The position numbers and the translations under genes were made by a program. The notes under the pieces were generated by a model. The model was not told where the DNA came from. It did no database searches and saw nothing but the letters and a program-made list of their open reading frames with translations. DNA of 64,000 nt from Frankia alni ACN14a (GTDB taxonomy: Bacteria > Actinomycetota > Actinomycetes > Frankiales > Frankiaceae), in contig NC_008278.1 of assembly GCF_000058485.1 (NCBI RefSeq), positions 5,202,962-5,266,961 on the forward strand, read 5' to 3'. Shown here piece after piece: positions 55,653 through 64,000 of this stretch (positions within the stretch are counted from its first letter, which is position 1; each line of letters begins with the position of its first letter).

Positions 55653-55954
55653 GCAGTCTCCGATCGGGTCGGCGAGGCGGTACAACTCCCACCGCCGGCG
55701 CCGCCCCATCTCAGCAACACCGGCATCTCAGTGCCACCGGCACCACCGGCACTGGCAGGCGCCACCACCGACGGGCCACCGCAGGCACCGCCCCCCGCGG
55801 GCCACGCCGCGATCCGTCGGTCCGCTCCGGCACCCCCTCCATGCCGGATCGCGACCACTCCGGAACATGACACAGGGCTCGGATCGGACGACGTCGTCCG
55901 ATCCGAGCCCCGGTCGTCGGCGCCCGAGGGCACCGACGGGCGCGACGGCCCTGG
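55653..55954. other. Convergent intergenic region
   Basis: 302 bp between the LuxR-type gene and the solute-binding protein gene. It holds many GCCACCACCG-like short repeats and a long perfect palindrome (55875-55910). No gene is supported. Confidence 0.6.
55875..55910. terminator. Perfect 36-bp palindrome, likely bidirectional terminator
   Basis: Left arm GGGCTCGGATCGGACGAC meets its exact reverse complement with no loop bases. It lies between two convergent genes, where a factor-independent hairpin would serve both. The flanks lack U runs, as is common for G+C-rich actinobacteria. Confidence 0.7.
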
Positions 55955-57241
55955 CTAGCCGGCGGCGAACAGGCTGGCCGCGTCGACCGTCTTGACGTCG
56001 GTCGCCTTGGTGCCCTTGAGGGTCGCCTCGACGGAGCTGGCCGAGCACAGCGCCTTCAGGCTGGGGATGGCGCTGCCGTCGCAGGAGAACGTCAGCCCGT
56101 GACCGGCGGGCATCGCGATGTTCTTCGCCGCCTTCAGAGTCGAGGTCACCGAGGCCGGGGTGACGTCGCCGCTGATGCCCTTGAGCGCCCGCGCGAGGCC
56201 GAGCACCGTCTGGTAGCCGGTGACCGCGTAGCCGTCGGTCTGCGTCTTCGGCGTGTACTTGGCCATCACCGTGCGGTACAGCTTCGCCTCCGTGTCGTCG
56301 GAGTCGGTGTCCGACGGCGTGAACAGGACGGAGCCGTCGAGCGCGCCCGGCGCCGCGTCGTCGACGGCCTTCGACACACACGGCTGGATCACGAACTTCG
56401 GCTGGGTCGCCCCCACGGCCTGGAATGCCTTGAACACCGAGGTGCAGTGGGTGGCGTCGCCGACGAGCGCGAGGGCGTCCGGCTTCTTGGCGATCGCCGA
56501 GGTCACCTGGGAGGTGGCGTCGGCCGCGCCCCGGGGGATGGAGATCACGTCCAGGTCCACGCCGGACTTCTGGAACACCGGCTTGCCGAGCGCGTTCGCC
56601 CCGGTGATGGCGGCAGGCACGTCCGTGACGAACAGCGCCACCCGCTTGTAGCCCTTCGCCTTCGCGTAGCTCGCCATCGTGCCCAGCGTGGCGGGGAAGG
56701 CCCCGGTCCAGGAGAACACGCCGTCGGTGGCGAACTCGGAGCCGGCGGTCGCGGTGCCCGTCACGTACGGGATCTTCGCGCCGGCGATGATCGGCACGAG
56801 GGTGTCCCCGAAGCCGGTGGTTCCGGTGCCGACCGCGATGACCTTCTGTTCGACCATGTCGTTGGCGCAGGTGCGGGCGGAGGCCGCGTCCTCCTGCGAC
56901 TTGCAGACGACGAGCTGGATCGGCCGACCGCCGATGCCGCCGAGATAGTCGTTGGCGTAGGCGGCGGCGGCCTGGGCGCCCTCGCGGACCTCGGGCAGGG
57001 AAACCGCGCTGCCACCCTCCGCGGTGATGAAGCCGATCTTCACCGCCGCACCGGCCGCCTTCGTGCCCGGCGGCAGCGTCACGGCGGCCGCGGTGGCCCC
57101 GGCCGAACCCCCCGAGTCGCCAGCGTCGCTGCCGCTGCTGCCGCAGGCCGCCGGTAGCACTGCCAGGCCGAGGACTAAGAACGCCGCTCCCACCCGCACG
57201 CCGCGGCGTCCGTCATGTCTATGCCTGATCCTCGTGCCCAC
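55955..57241 (-). CDS. Branched-chain amino-acid-type ABC transporter solute-binding lipoprotein
   Basis: 428 residues. A lipoprotein signal ends in LAVLPAAC (Cys33). The type I periplasmic fold has VKIGFITAEGGSAVSLPEVR, EGAQAAAAYANDYLGGIGGR and PIQLVVCKSQEDAASARTCA. It delivers an organic acid or amino acid to the Liv-type permeases encoded upstream. GTG 57241 has GGAGGAG upstream. Four cysteines may form disulfides. Confidence 0.9.
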   Translation of the reverse strand: MGTRIRHRHDGRRGVRVGAAFLVLGLAVLPAACGSSGSDAGDSGGSAGATAAAVTLPPGTKAAGAAVKIGFITAEGGSAVSLPEVREGAQAAAAYANDYLGGIGGRPIQLVVCKSQEDAASARTCANDMVEQKVIAVGTGTTGFGDTLVPIIAGAKIPYVTGTATAGSEFATDGVFSWTGAFPATLGTMASYAKAKGYKRVALFVTDVPAAITGANALGKPVFQKSGVDLDVISIPRGAADATSQVTSAIAKKPDALALVGDATHCTSVFKAFQAVGATQPKFVIQPCVSKAVDDAAPGALDGSVLFTPSDTDSDDTEAKLYRTVMAKYTPKTQTDGYAVTGYQTVLGLARALKGISGDVTPASVTSTLKAAKNIAMPAGHGLTFSCDGSAIPSLKALCSASSVEATLKGTKATDVKTVDAASLFAAG

Positions 57242-57686
57242 TGCTCCTCCATCTCACGTCGGGCCACCCGACAGCAGGCGGGTGGCCCCGCCCACCGAGC
57301 GGCCCGGTCAGCCCTGGTCAGTCCTGGTCAGTCCTGGTCCGGCCCGTCCTCGCCGGCAGCGGGGGCCGCAGCCACCCGAAAGCGCAACATAGCTTACTTG
57401 GTGAGCTATGTTATTGGGGTCACCGAATTCGTCAAGGGAACGGAGGCGATGACCGCCATTTCGCGCAGGACTATCCGCGCCAACCGGGACGCGCTCATCC
57501 CGGTTGGGACATCGGCGGTCGCTCGACACGAAAGTCCCCCGCCACGCCGGCACCGCCGAGCCAAAACGACCCGTCGGCCGGCACGCCTCCGGCCCGCACT
57601 CCGGCAGGCACTACTGAAGCACTACCGAAGAATGACCCCGACCCAAAAGCAGTATTGGCGACCCACCGAAGGCAATACGCCAACGC
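57242..57686. other. Regulatory region of the solute-binding protein gene
   Basis: 445 bp between livF and the solute-binding protein gene, both on the minus strand. It contains the large dyad at 57386-57412 and, near 57310, a triple repeat of GTCCTGGTCA. A plus-strand ORF (ATG 57449) is present but looks non-coding. Confidence 0.6.
57386..57412. promoter_or_regulatory. 27-bp operator-like dyad, AACATAGCTTAC / GTGAGCTATGTT
   Basis: Twelve-base arms match in 11 positions around a TTG centre. The size and symmetry are typical of TetR-family operators. The 25-bp core lines up with related sites at 61803-61827 and 63258-63282. It lies about 145 bp upstream of the solute-binding protein start. 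Confidence 0.7.
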
Positions 57687-58415
57687 TCAGGCGGCTACCT
57701 CCCGCGGAGCATGCCGCTCGCTGAGATAGGCCCGTTCCAGCAGCTCGGGATTTGCCCGCAGCTCGGCCGCCGGTCCGGACAGCACCTCCTCGCCGTGCGC
57801 GAGCACGATCGCGTGGTCGGCGATGCCCATGACGAGGTGCACGTGCTGCTCGACGAGCACCACCGCCGCCGACGTGTCCGTGGCCACCGCTCGCACGACC
57901 GGCAGGAGCTCCTGCACGATCACCGGGGCGAGACCCATGCTGAGCTCGTCGATCAGCAGGATGCGCGGGCGCTGCACGAGCGCCCGTCCGATCGCGAGCA
58001 TCTGCTGCTCACCGCCGGAGAGCATCCCCGCCCGAACGTCGAGCCGCTTGCGCAGCGCCGGAAAGTAGTCCAGCACCTCGTCGACGCTCAGCCCACCCTT
58101 GACCCGCCCGAGCTGGAGGTTCTCCCGGGAGGTCAACGTGGTGAACAGGGACCGGTCGTCGGGCACGAGCACCACGCCGAGCCTGGACAGCGCGCGCGGG
58201 CTGGCCCGGTGCACGTCCTGCCCGTGCACGGCGACCTCGCCGCCGAGCGCGGGCAGCAGCCCGGCGAGCGTCAGCAGGACCGTGGTCTTGCCCGCGCCGT
58301 TCGGCCCGAGCAGGGCGACGACCTCGCCCTCCCGCAGCGTCAGCTCGAAGCCGCGCACCACCGGCACCCGGTCGTAGCCCGCGTTCAGTCCGCGGGTCTG
58401 CAGCAGGACGCTCAA
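57687..58415 (-). CDS. livF: Branched-chain-type ABC transporter ATPase LivF
   Basis: 242 residues, normal for LivF: LNAGYDRVPVVRGFELTLRE, Walker A GPNGAGKTTV, signature LSGGEQQMLAIGRALVQRP and Walker B ILLIDELSMGLAPVIV. ATGs overlap so that translation is coupled to the upstream fusion gene. It pairs with the LivG domain at the end of that fusion. Confidence 0.93.
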   Translation of the reverse strand: MSVLLQTRGLNAGYDRVPVVRGFELTLREGEVVALLGPNGAGKTTVLLTLAGLLPALGGEVAVHGQDVHRASPRALSRLGVVLVPDDRSLFTTLTSRENLQLGRVKGGLSVDEVLDYFPALRKRLDVRAGMLSGGEQQMLAIGRALVQRPRILLIDELSMGLAPVIVQELLPVVRAVATDTSAAVVLVEQHVHLVMGIADHAIVLAHGEEVLSGPAAELRANPELLERAYLSERHAPREVAA

Positions 58416-61400
58416 CCGACGCTCTCCTTCTCCAGCGGTGCCGACGGTCCGGGCGGGGTCGCCGCGGTGGACGTGGTCGTACCGGCGCCGGCGTCCGCCG
58501 GGTCGGCGGCCGCGCCGGCCGACGCGGACACCTCACCGGCCGACGCGGCCGCATCGGCGGGCGCGGCCGCATCGGCGGGCGCGGCGGCGGGCGCGTCTGC
58601 CGCCGTCGCGGACTGCGACGCGACGGGCGCGCTGCCGAGGTACGCCTCGGCGACCGCCGGATGGTTCTTGATCTCCTCGGGCGTGCCGCTGGCGATCACC
58701 GCGCCGAGGGCCAACACGACGATCCGGTCGCAGACGCCGAGCACGAGGTTCATGTCGTGGTCGACGAGCACGATCGTCACCCCGGTGCGGGCCACCTCCC
58801 GCAGCCGTTCACCGAGCCAGAGGCTCTCGGTGCTGTCCAGACCGCCGGCCGGCTCGTCGAGCAGGAGCACCCGCGGCCGGCCGGCGAGCGCTCGGGCGAT
58901 CGAGACGAGCTGGCGGTGGCCCTGCGACAGCTCGCGGACGGGGCGCTCGCGGACCTCGTGCAGCTGCAGCGCGCGGTAGAGCCGGTCGAGGTAGTCGGCG
59001 TGGTCGGCGGGCAGCCGCCCGCCGCCGCCGCGGGCCGCGGTCTCCCCGACGGAGACGTTTTCGGCGACCGAGAGGTCCTCGTACAGCTCGATGCCCTGGA
59101 AGGTACGGCCCAGACCCTTGCGGATCCGGTGGTGCGGCTTGAGCCCGTCGAGCCGGACGCCCTCGAACTCGACCTCGCCGCTGGCGGCGGTGAACCCGCT
59201 GATCGCGTCGATCAGAGTGGTCTTGCCCGCGCCGTTCGGACCGATCAGGCCGATGACCTGGCCATGGCCGAAGTCGAGGCTGACGTCCTGCACGGCCCGC
59301 ACGCCGCCGTACTGCACCCCGACCGAGCGCAGGGTGAGCAGGATCCGCTCGGCGTCGGCGCTCGCCGCCGCCGCGACGGAGGCGGCGGCGACCGGCACCA
59401 CCGCGGGGGCCGCACCCGGCTCGGCGGCCGAGGCGGGCTCGGACGCCAGAGCGGGCTCGGACGCCAGAGCGGGCTCGGTGGCGGGTTCGGCGGCGGCGGG
59501 GGCGGGTTCGGGGGCGGGTTCGGCGGGGGCGGGGGCGGGTTCGGTGGCGGGGGTCGATGCGGTCGCCGGGGCGGCGGCGTCGGCCGGTTCGCCCGCCGGG
59601 ATGATCGCCGGGATGGCGTCGGCGGTGGGCAGGACCGGCGGCTCGGCGCGCAGCCGCTTCGCCCGCTGCGCCGACCACCAGGCGTGCACCGGGCCGACGG
59701 CGCCCTCCGGGTTGAGCAGCACCGACAGGACCAGGGCGACACCCGTGATGACCTGGTACCAGCTCCCGAGGTCGACCGCCTTGTCCAGCGCGACGAACAG
59801 CAGACCGCCCGCACCGAGCACGCCGGCGAGCAGACCGCCGGAGACCGAGGTGATGCCGGCCAGGTAGGCGGTGGCGAACAGGGCCAGGCCGCCGACGACG
59901 GAGAAGGACTCCGCGTCCACGAGGGTCTGCTGGTAGGCCATCAGCGCGCCGCCGAGGCCGGCGATGAACGACCCGATCGCGAAGGCCGCGATCTTGACTC
60001 GGGCGACGTCGATGCCGGCGGCCGCCGCCGAGCGTTCGTTGGCACGCACGGCGAGCATGGCCGCGCCGAGCCGGCTGCGCCGAAGCTCCGCGACAGCCAG
60101 CCCGACGAGGATGAGGACCACCAGGCAGAGCAGGCCGAACTGGATGCGAGGGTAGTTCTCGCCCGCGCCTATGCGCAGGTTGAGCCCCCACAGCTTCGGG
60201 TCGGCGACCTTCGCTCCGCCGGTCCCGCCGTTGACGTCCGGGTTGCGGAACCAGATCGACTCGACCGCCATACCCAGGGCGAGCGTCACCACGGCGACCG
60301 GAAGGCCGCGGATGCGCAGCGCGGGCAGGCCGACGACAACCCCGATGATCATCGCGCCGAGCGCGGCGAGCAGCGGGGCGAGAGGGAACGGGATGTTCCA
60401 GTCCGTCGACATCCGGCTGACGAGGAAGCCGCCGACCCCGGCGAGGGTGAGCTGCGCGAGCGAGACCTGGCCGGCGTAGCCGGTGACGACCACCAGGGAC
60501 AGCGTGACGATGCCGAGCAGCATCGAGGTGACGACCGCGGCCCGCATCGAGCCCGAGGTGACGACCAGCAGCACGACCGCGACCGCGGCCGGGATGACGA
60601 CGTTGAGCAGCCGGTGCCGCGGCCGGGGGGCCTGGCCGAGGTTGGCGCGGATGAGCATGCCACGCGTCGGCAGCGGTCGGCCGCGCAGGACCAGGTACCC
60701 CAGGATGACGACGAGCGGAACGAGCTGGCCCAGGCCCTGCTGCGGCAGCCAGGAGTGCTGGGACTGCAGGTACTGCAGCTCGGACTGCACCATCCCGATG
60801 AGCAGACCGGCGCCGACGGCGAGGCCCAGGGAGTTGAAGCCGGCCACCAGCGCGGCGGCGAGCGCCGGCACGATGAACAGGGTGTAGGAGACCGGGATGA
60901 GCGGCACGATCGGCGAGATCAGGATGCCGGACAGGCCGGCGACCACGGCGCCGATCGCCCAGTTGGCCAGCGCGATGCGGTCCGGCGACAGGCCGGTGAC
61001 CAGCGCGCCCTTCTCCGTCTCGGCGGCGGCCCGGGTGGCCAGGCCGAAGCGGGTGAAGCGGAACACGCCGGCGAGGGCGATCGCGAGGACGACGATCGTC
61101 AGCGCGAACCACAGCTTGTCACCCTGGATGCGCAGGTCGCCGATCGTGTAGTTGTCGCTGGGCAGGATCCGCTTCACCGACACGGGCGTCGTGCCGACCC
61201 GCTGGGCGAGCAGCGCCTGGAACACGATGAGCAGCCCGATCGAGGCCACGGCCTTGGCGACCGGCGGCGCGGCGCGCAGCCACCGGAACACCAGCACGTA
61301 GAGCAGGACTCCGAGCAACGCGGCGATGACCAGCGAGACGCCCAGGGCGGGCCACAACCCCCAGTCGGAGCCGACGGAGACGGTCTTCGGTAAGCCGGGG

Positions 61401-61585
61401 ATCGGCAGCAGCAGCTCGCCCCGGCGCAGGAACGCATACGTGTAGGCGGTGTAGAGGGCGATCGCGCCGGTGGCGAAGTTGACCACGCCCGAACTGCGAT
61501 AGGTGACCACCAGGCCGAGCGCGAGCGCCCCGAAGACGGCTCCGCTCCCCAGCCCCAGTAGCAGGAAGACTATGTGTTGGGTCAT
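58412..61585 (-). CDS. LivH-LivM-LivG triple-fusion ABC transporter subunit
   Basis: 1057 residues containing three normally separate subunits. LivH (about 1-305) starts IVFLLLGLGSGAVFGALALG and has a SGVVNFATGAIAL motif. LivM (about 325-630) has LVVVTGYAGQVSLAQLTLAG and LRIRGLPVAVVTLALG. An Ala/Pro/Glu linker (650-745, PALASEPALASEP repeats) follows. LivG (748-995) has Walker A GPNGAGKTT (782-790), Walker B VLLLDEPAGGLD (906-917) and a degenerate signature LSQGH (886-890). The tail is Ala-rich. It imports an organic acid or amino acid with LivF. Confidence 0.92.
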   Translation of the reverse strand: MTQHIVFLLLGLGSGAVFGALALGLVVTYRSSGVVNFATGAIALYTAYTYAFLRRGELLLPIPGLPKTVSVGSDWGLWPALGVSLVIAALLGVLLYVLVFRWLRAAPPVAKAVASIGLLIVFQALLAQRVGTTPVSVKRILPSDNYTIGDLRIQGDKLWFALTIVVLAIALAGVFRFTRFGLATRAAAETEKGALVTGLSPDRIALANWAIGAVVAGLSGILISPIVPLIPVSYTLFIVPALAAALVAGFNSLGLAVGAGLLIGMVQSELQYLQSQHSWLPQQGLGQLVPLVVILGYLVLRGRPLPTRGMLIRANLGQAPRPRHRLLNVVIPAAVAVVLLVVTSGSMRAAVVTSMLLGIVTLSLVVVTGYAGQVSLAQLTLAGVGGFLVSRMSTDWNIPFPLAPLLAALGAMIIGVVVGLPALRIRGLPVAVVTLALGMAVESIWFRNPDVNGGTGGAKVADPKLWGLNLRIGAGENYPRIQFGLLCLVVLILVGLAVAELRRSRLGAAMLAVRANERSAAAAGIDVARVKIAAFAIGSFIAGLGGALMAYQQTLVDAESFSVVGGLALFATAYLAGITSVSGGLLAGVLGAGGLLFVALDKAVDLGSWYQVITGVALVLSVLLNPEGAVGPVHAWWSAQRAKRLRAEPPVLPTADAIPAIIPAGEPADAAAPATASTPATEPAPAPAEPAPEPAPAAAEPATEPALASEPALASEPASAAEPGAAPAVVPVAAASVAAAASADAERILLTLRSVGVQYGGVRAVQDVSLDFGHGQVIGLIGPNGAGKTTLIDAISGFTAASGEVEFEGVRLDGLKPHHRIRKGLGRTFQGIELYEDLSVAENVSVGETAARGGGGRLPADHADYLDRLYRALQLHEVRERPVRELSQGHRQLVSIARALAGRPRVLLLDEPAGGLDSTESLWLGERLREVARTGVTIVLVDHDMNLVLGVCDRIVVLALGAVIASGTPEEIKNHPAVAEAYLGSAPVASQSATAADAPAAAPADAAAPADAAASAGEVSASAGAAADPADAGAGTTTSTAATPPGPSAPLEKESVG

Positions 61586-61802
61586 CGCAGGCGATGTCTC
61601 CCCTCACCCTCCGTCGGCACGGCCGCGAAGTGATCGAGTGCAGTGGGTCCGGGCGGCCTGACGCGCCGGCCCGCACGCCGCAGGGACGCCGGGGCCGGGT
61701 GGATGGAAGTCCGGTTCGGGCCGGGCGCGCGGCGATCCGATCGGGACGGGGCGGCCCCTCGGGGATCGACGCGTCCGGTCGACGATCGGTGAGACGTGCG
61801 GC

Positions 61803-61830
61803 ACACCGCTATCTTTGTAAACTAGGTAGC
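61803..61830. promoter_or_regulatory. Operator-like site upstream of the Liv fusion gene
   Basis: The core GCTATCT...AGGTAGC (61808-61830) is an imperfect dyad. The 25-mer 61803-61827 agrees by hand alignment at 18 of 25 positions with the dyad at 63258-63282, and at 16 of 25 with that at 57386. ACCTAGTTTAC is read on the minus strand. Confidence 0.6.
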
Positions 61831-61919
61831 CGATCTGGTCAAGCGAGCGGCGATCCGTCGTGCCGCGCCTGAGGGGCTGGCCGGGCCGCCTACCAGGGCG
61901 TTCGACCCCAAAACGGCAA

Positions 61920-61963
61920 ACGTCCCCACCGGGCGAAGGACTGCCTTCGTCCGGTGGGGACGT
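61920..61963 (-). terminator. Intrinsic terminator of the dehydratase gene
   Basis: Twenty-base arms (ACGTCCCCACCGGGCGAAGG and its partner, with one G-T mismatch) around ACTG. On the minus strand the hairpin is followed by TTTGCCGTTTTGG, a U-rich tail. It lies 18 bp after the dehydratase stop. Confidence 0.85.
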
Positions 61964-61981
61964 CTCACGTGCCCGGGAGCG

Positions 61982-63259
61982 TCAGGAGCCGGCGTCCGCC
62001 TCCGCCGCGATGCGGTCCATCTCGTAGCGGACGATGCCCTCGGCGGAGTCGGCCGGCGGGGCGGGCAGGATGACCTGGCCACCCGTCCGGCTCGGCAACA
62101 GCACCACCGCCTTCGCCGGCGACGTCGTCACCCCCCGCTGGTTCTCCGCCCACACCTCGACGTCGACCTCGTTGCGGACCTCGGCCCCGTCAGGCCCGGG
62201 CACCTGCCGCTTGTCCGTCACCCGCCCCTTCAACCACGTCGTGTCCCCCACGAAGTTGAACCGGCGGTGCTGCACCGACAGCTTCCACAGCCAGCCCTCG
62301 TCGCCGATCCAGTCGGTCAGCAGATGGCACAGCCACGTCTCCCGCATGCCGCCGTAGTCGTAGGACGTCGGCAACCCCAACTCCTGCGCCCGCGCCGGCT
62401 CCCAGTGCAACCGCTGCACCGTGTCGGGAACGTTCAGGGCGTTCGCCGGATACAGCCCCGGCGCCTTCGCCCGCACCCGGTACGCCAGCCGGAACGCACC
62501 CGGCGGAGTGAGCTGCATCCCCCAGCCCAGGTGCCACACCACCACGTCCGTCGTCGTCAACGGACCCTTGACCTTCGTCGGCAACTCCTCGCCGACCACC
62601 ACGTCCTCGAAGTACCGCGGCTGCCCACCCCGCCGCGACTCCGCCGCGTACAGGGCGTCGATCTGCGCCAACTGCTCCGCCGAGTACGGCTCCGGCAGAT
62701 CGTGCTCCTTCTTCCGCTCCCGCGACGTGTGCCGCTCGGCGTTGATCCAGGTGCCGCGCTGCAGGCAGGTGGGCTCCCCGTGCTGGTTGGCGAAGATGAA
62801 GTCGTGGGTGACGTGCGCGGTGCGCCCCCCGAAGGAGCTGGGCTTGGCCGCCACCCCGACCTGGGTACGCAGGCAGCGCGCCCGGTCACCGAGGGCGAAC
62901 GGCCGCCACCACTCGAACTCCATCACCGCCTGGTAGGACCCCAGCCCCGCGAACGGGTCGCCCCTGAGCAGCGCCTTCGTCTCCGGATCCGGCCTGGGCG
63001 CCGCGTCCTCACCCATCGTGTACAGGAAGGTCGGCGGCGCGATGAGCGTCCCCCAGCGGGTGCCCTTGCCGTAGTCCGGATCGCAGTACAACGGGTTGTC
63101 GTCGCCGTAGCCGTAGGCGAAGTGCCGGGAGGCGTCCCAGGTCACCTCGTAGTTGTGCGGCGGGTTCGGCAGGGGCTGCGGAACCCCGATCCGCCTGCGC
63201 GACCGCTCGAAGGCCGCGTCCGTCAGGACACCGAAGCGCTCAGCACTCTCATCCACCAC
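61982..63259 (-). CDS. MaoC/FAS1-like dehydratase-domain protein (double hotdog)
   Basis: 425 residues. The first hotdog has FAYGYGDDNPLYCDPDYGKG and PPTFLYTMGE; the second half has RYFEDVVVGEELPTKVKGPL and TTTDVVVWHLGWG. This arrangement is seen in acyl-CoA dehydratase/hydratase proteins of actinobacterial lipid and steroid catabolism. The start is GTG 63259 or the next codon, GTG 63256. There is no ribosome-binding site, and TATAAC lies about ten bases before the GTG, so the mRNA may be leaderless. The operator dyad overlaps the start codon. Confidence 0.88.
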   Translation of the reverse strand: MVDESAERFGVLTDAAFERSRRRIGVPQPLPNPPHNYEVTWDASRHFAYGYGDDNPLYCDPDYGKGTRWGTLIAPPTFLYTMGEDAAPRPDPETKALLRGDPFAGLGSYQAVMEFEWWRPFALGDRARCLRTQVGVAAKPSSFGGRTAHVTHDFIFANQHGEPTCLQRGTWINAERHTSRERKKEHDLPEPYSAEQLAQIDALYAAESRRGGQPRYFEDVVVGEELPTKVKGPLTTTDVVVWHLGWGMQLTPPGAFRLAYRVRAKAPGLYPANALNVPDTVQRLHWEPARAQELGLPTSYDYGGMRETWLCHLLTDWIGDEGWLWKLSVQHRRFNFVGDTTWLKGRVTDKRQVPGPDGAEVRNEVDVEVWAENQRGVTTSPAKAVVLLPSRTGGQVILPAPPADSAEGIVRYEMDRIAAEADAGS

Positions 63260-63282
63260 CTAGTTATAACAGATAACTATGT
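63258..63282. promoter_or_regulatory. 25-bp operator-like dyad overlapping the dehydratase start
   Basis: ACCTAGTTAT and ATAACTATGT pair in nine of ten positions around AACAG. The minus-strand TATAAC inside it can serve as the -10 box, so a bound repressor would block the promoter. It is related to the sites at 57386 and 61803. Confidence 0.7.
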
Positions 63283-63618
63283 CCTCATCCCGGCTCTCCA
63301 GGGAGAGCGCCAGGAGACGCCGGGGATGTCCCGTCCCTCCCGGCCGGCGCACCCTCCCGGCCGACACAGCCACCTGGAGCCCGGCCGTCCGCGGGGATAT
63401 GACTGCCCGGCATCACAGATCCCTTGTCGTAGGATCGATCAAGGCTTACTAAGTTACCTACGTTATGACGGTGCGCCGGCCGCTTGGATCACTCCCTCCG
63501 ATGGGCGTCCCCGCCGTGGCAGGCACGACCGGACGGGGAACGACCCCGCGCACCAGCGCCCGGTACCTCGCCAGCACCAGCACCAGCACCAGCACGGCCA
63601 TCGTCTCCAGGGGGATCT
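63283..63618. other. Divergent region before the second solute-binding protein gene
   Basis: About 335 bp. An AT-rich island (GGCTTACTAAGTTACCTACG at 63443-63462) probably holds the plus-strand promoter or operator; GCTTACT is shared with the dyad at 57386. Later, CAGCACCAGCACCAGC repeats occur at 63570-63596. No gene is supported. Confidence 0.55.
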
Positions 63619-64000
63619 GTGTCTTCGTCTCGGAAGGGCCGCTTACGGTTGGCCGCCGGCATCCTCGGCCTGCTCGTGGTGGGCGCCGGGTGCTCGACGG
63701 CCAGCCCGCCGGACGCCGACGGATCCTGCACCTCCCCCGGAGTCACCAAAGACCAGATCAAGCTGGGATTCATCTACCCCGACACCGGAGTCGGGTCGAC
63801 GCTGTTCGCCTCGGCGAGGGCTGGCGTCGACGCCCGGCTGGGACTCGCGAACGCCGAGGGCGGGGTGAACGGCCGCCGCGTCACCTACGAGTGGCGCGAT
63901 GACGCGGCGGACCCGGACACGAACGCGCGGGTGGCGCGCGACCTCGTCGAGGACGCCGGAGTCTTCGGGTTGATCATGTCGTCCACGAACGTCTCGGGCA
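63619..64000 (+). CDS. Branched-chain-type ABC solute-binding lipoprotein, N-terminal part (runs off the window)
   Basis: 127 residues are visible from GTG 63619, with AGGGGGA just upstream. A lipoprotein signal (LRLAAGILGLLVVGAGC, Cys25) precedes the type I binding fold: VTKDQIKLGFIYPDTGVGS, FASARAGVDARLGLANAEGG and VNGRRVTYEWRDDAADPD. It is a second binding protein for the Liv-type transporter or for another one further right. It is divergent from the dehydratase gene and separated from it by operator-like sites. Confidence 0.88.
   Translation, partial: MSSSRKGRLRLAAGILGLLVVGAGCSTASPPDADGSCTSPGVTKDQIKLGFIYPDTGVGSTLFASARAGVDARLGLANAEGGVNGRRVTYEWRDDAADPDTNARVARDLVEDAGVFGLIMSSTNVSG

Larger units (their letters stand above)
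61586..61981. other. Liv promoter region and upstream terminator
   Basis: 396 bp between two minus-strand genes. It holds the terminator hairpin of the dehydratase gene (61920-61963), an AT-rich operator-like site (61803-61830) and a long G+C-rich 5' untranslated stretch of about 200 bp before the fusion gene. No gene is supported. Confidence 0.6.

Noticed and set aside
57449-57724. Plus-strand ORF of 91 codons with a GGAGG-like site
   Set aside because: The product is a low-complexity Arg/Pro/His chain without family features, and its end overlaps the well-supported livF gene.

Overview
The window is about 73% G+C actinobacterial chromosome. It has many GTG starts, GTGA/ATGA gene overlaps, DUF574-type S-adenosyl methyltransferases, many luciferase-like (LLM) monooxygenases and single-domain CoA-metabolism genes. 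The mix most resembles Frankia or a close relative in the Frankiales; that assignment is inference. I see no rRNA, tRNA, CRISPR array, insertion sequence or prophage.

Layout. 0-5.3 kb: a truncated LLM oxidoreductase, a TetR regulator, a DUF2889 protein with a promoter and a TGAAAA/TTTTCA operator-like dyad, and a minus-strand tandem CoA-transferase fusion. 5.4-11.8 kb: an ABC-2 exporter, then a HelR/HelD-type RNA-polymerase-displacing protein preceded by an exact rifamycin-associated element and a coupled 22-codon ORF, then a DesK/DesR-like two-component pair. 12-15 kb: GPP34, DUF3311 and a sodium:solute symporter. 15-23.4 kb: vapBC joined to a truncated VOC gene, M20D amidohydrolase, XRE-cupin regulator, Nudix, DedA, an NAD(P)-binding protein, a frameshifted gene, cupin, PPOX and a zinc alcohol dehydrogenase.

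23.5-46 kb is dominated by organosulfur-type genes: ssuD; an eight-gene minus-strand operon (solute-binding protein, two permeases, two ATPases, three LLM monooxygenases); a divergent 2-oxoglutarate oxygenase plus metY; and an MsnO8-type LLM. Three of these units (ssuD, the eight-gene operon, the MsnO8 gene) are preceded by very short ORFs with late cysteine codons, always TGT. I read these as candidate cysteine-responsive leader peptides. I think this is the most interesting system here: a sulfur-scavenging regulon set by leader-peptide attenuation.

46-50.6 kb: PPOX, a PAS-GAF-SpoIIE phosphatase, a FadR-type GntR regulator and a crotonase-fold protein. 51-54.8 kb: a GT2-GtrA fusion and a GT39 membrane glycosyltransferase (YkcC/YkcB-like). 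55-64 kb: a LuxR-type HTH protein, two branched-chain-type solute-binding proteins, LivF, an unusual LivH-LivM-LivG triple fusion, and a MaoC/FAS1-like dehydratase. AT-rich islands carrying related 25-bp dyads (half-site ACnTAG) lie upstream of the Liv/MaoC genes, and related sequences lie upstream of the CoA-transferase, GntR and crotonase genes. This suggests a shared regulon for uptake and CoA-dependent breakdown of an organic acid.

Many ORFs carry in-frame 15-, 18- or 21-bp minisatellites in linkers or tails.
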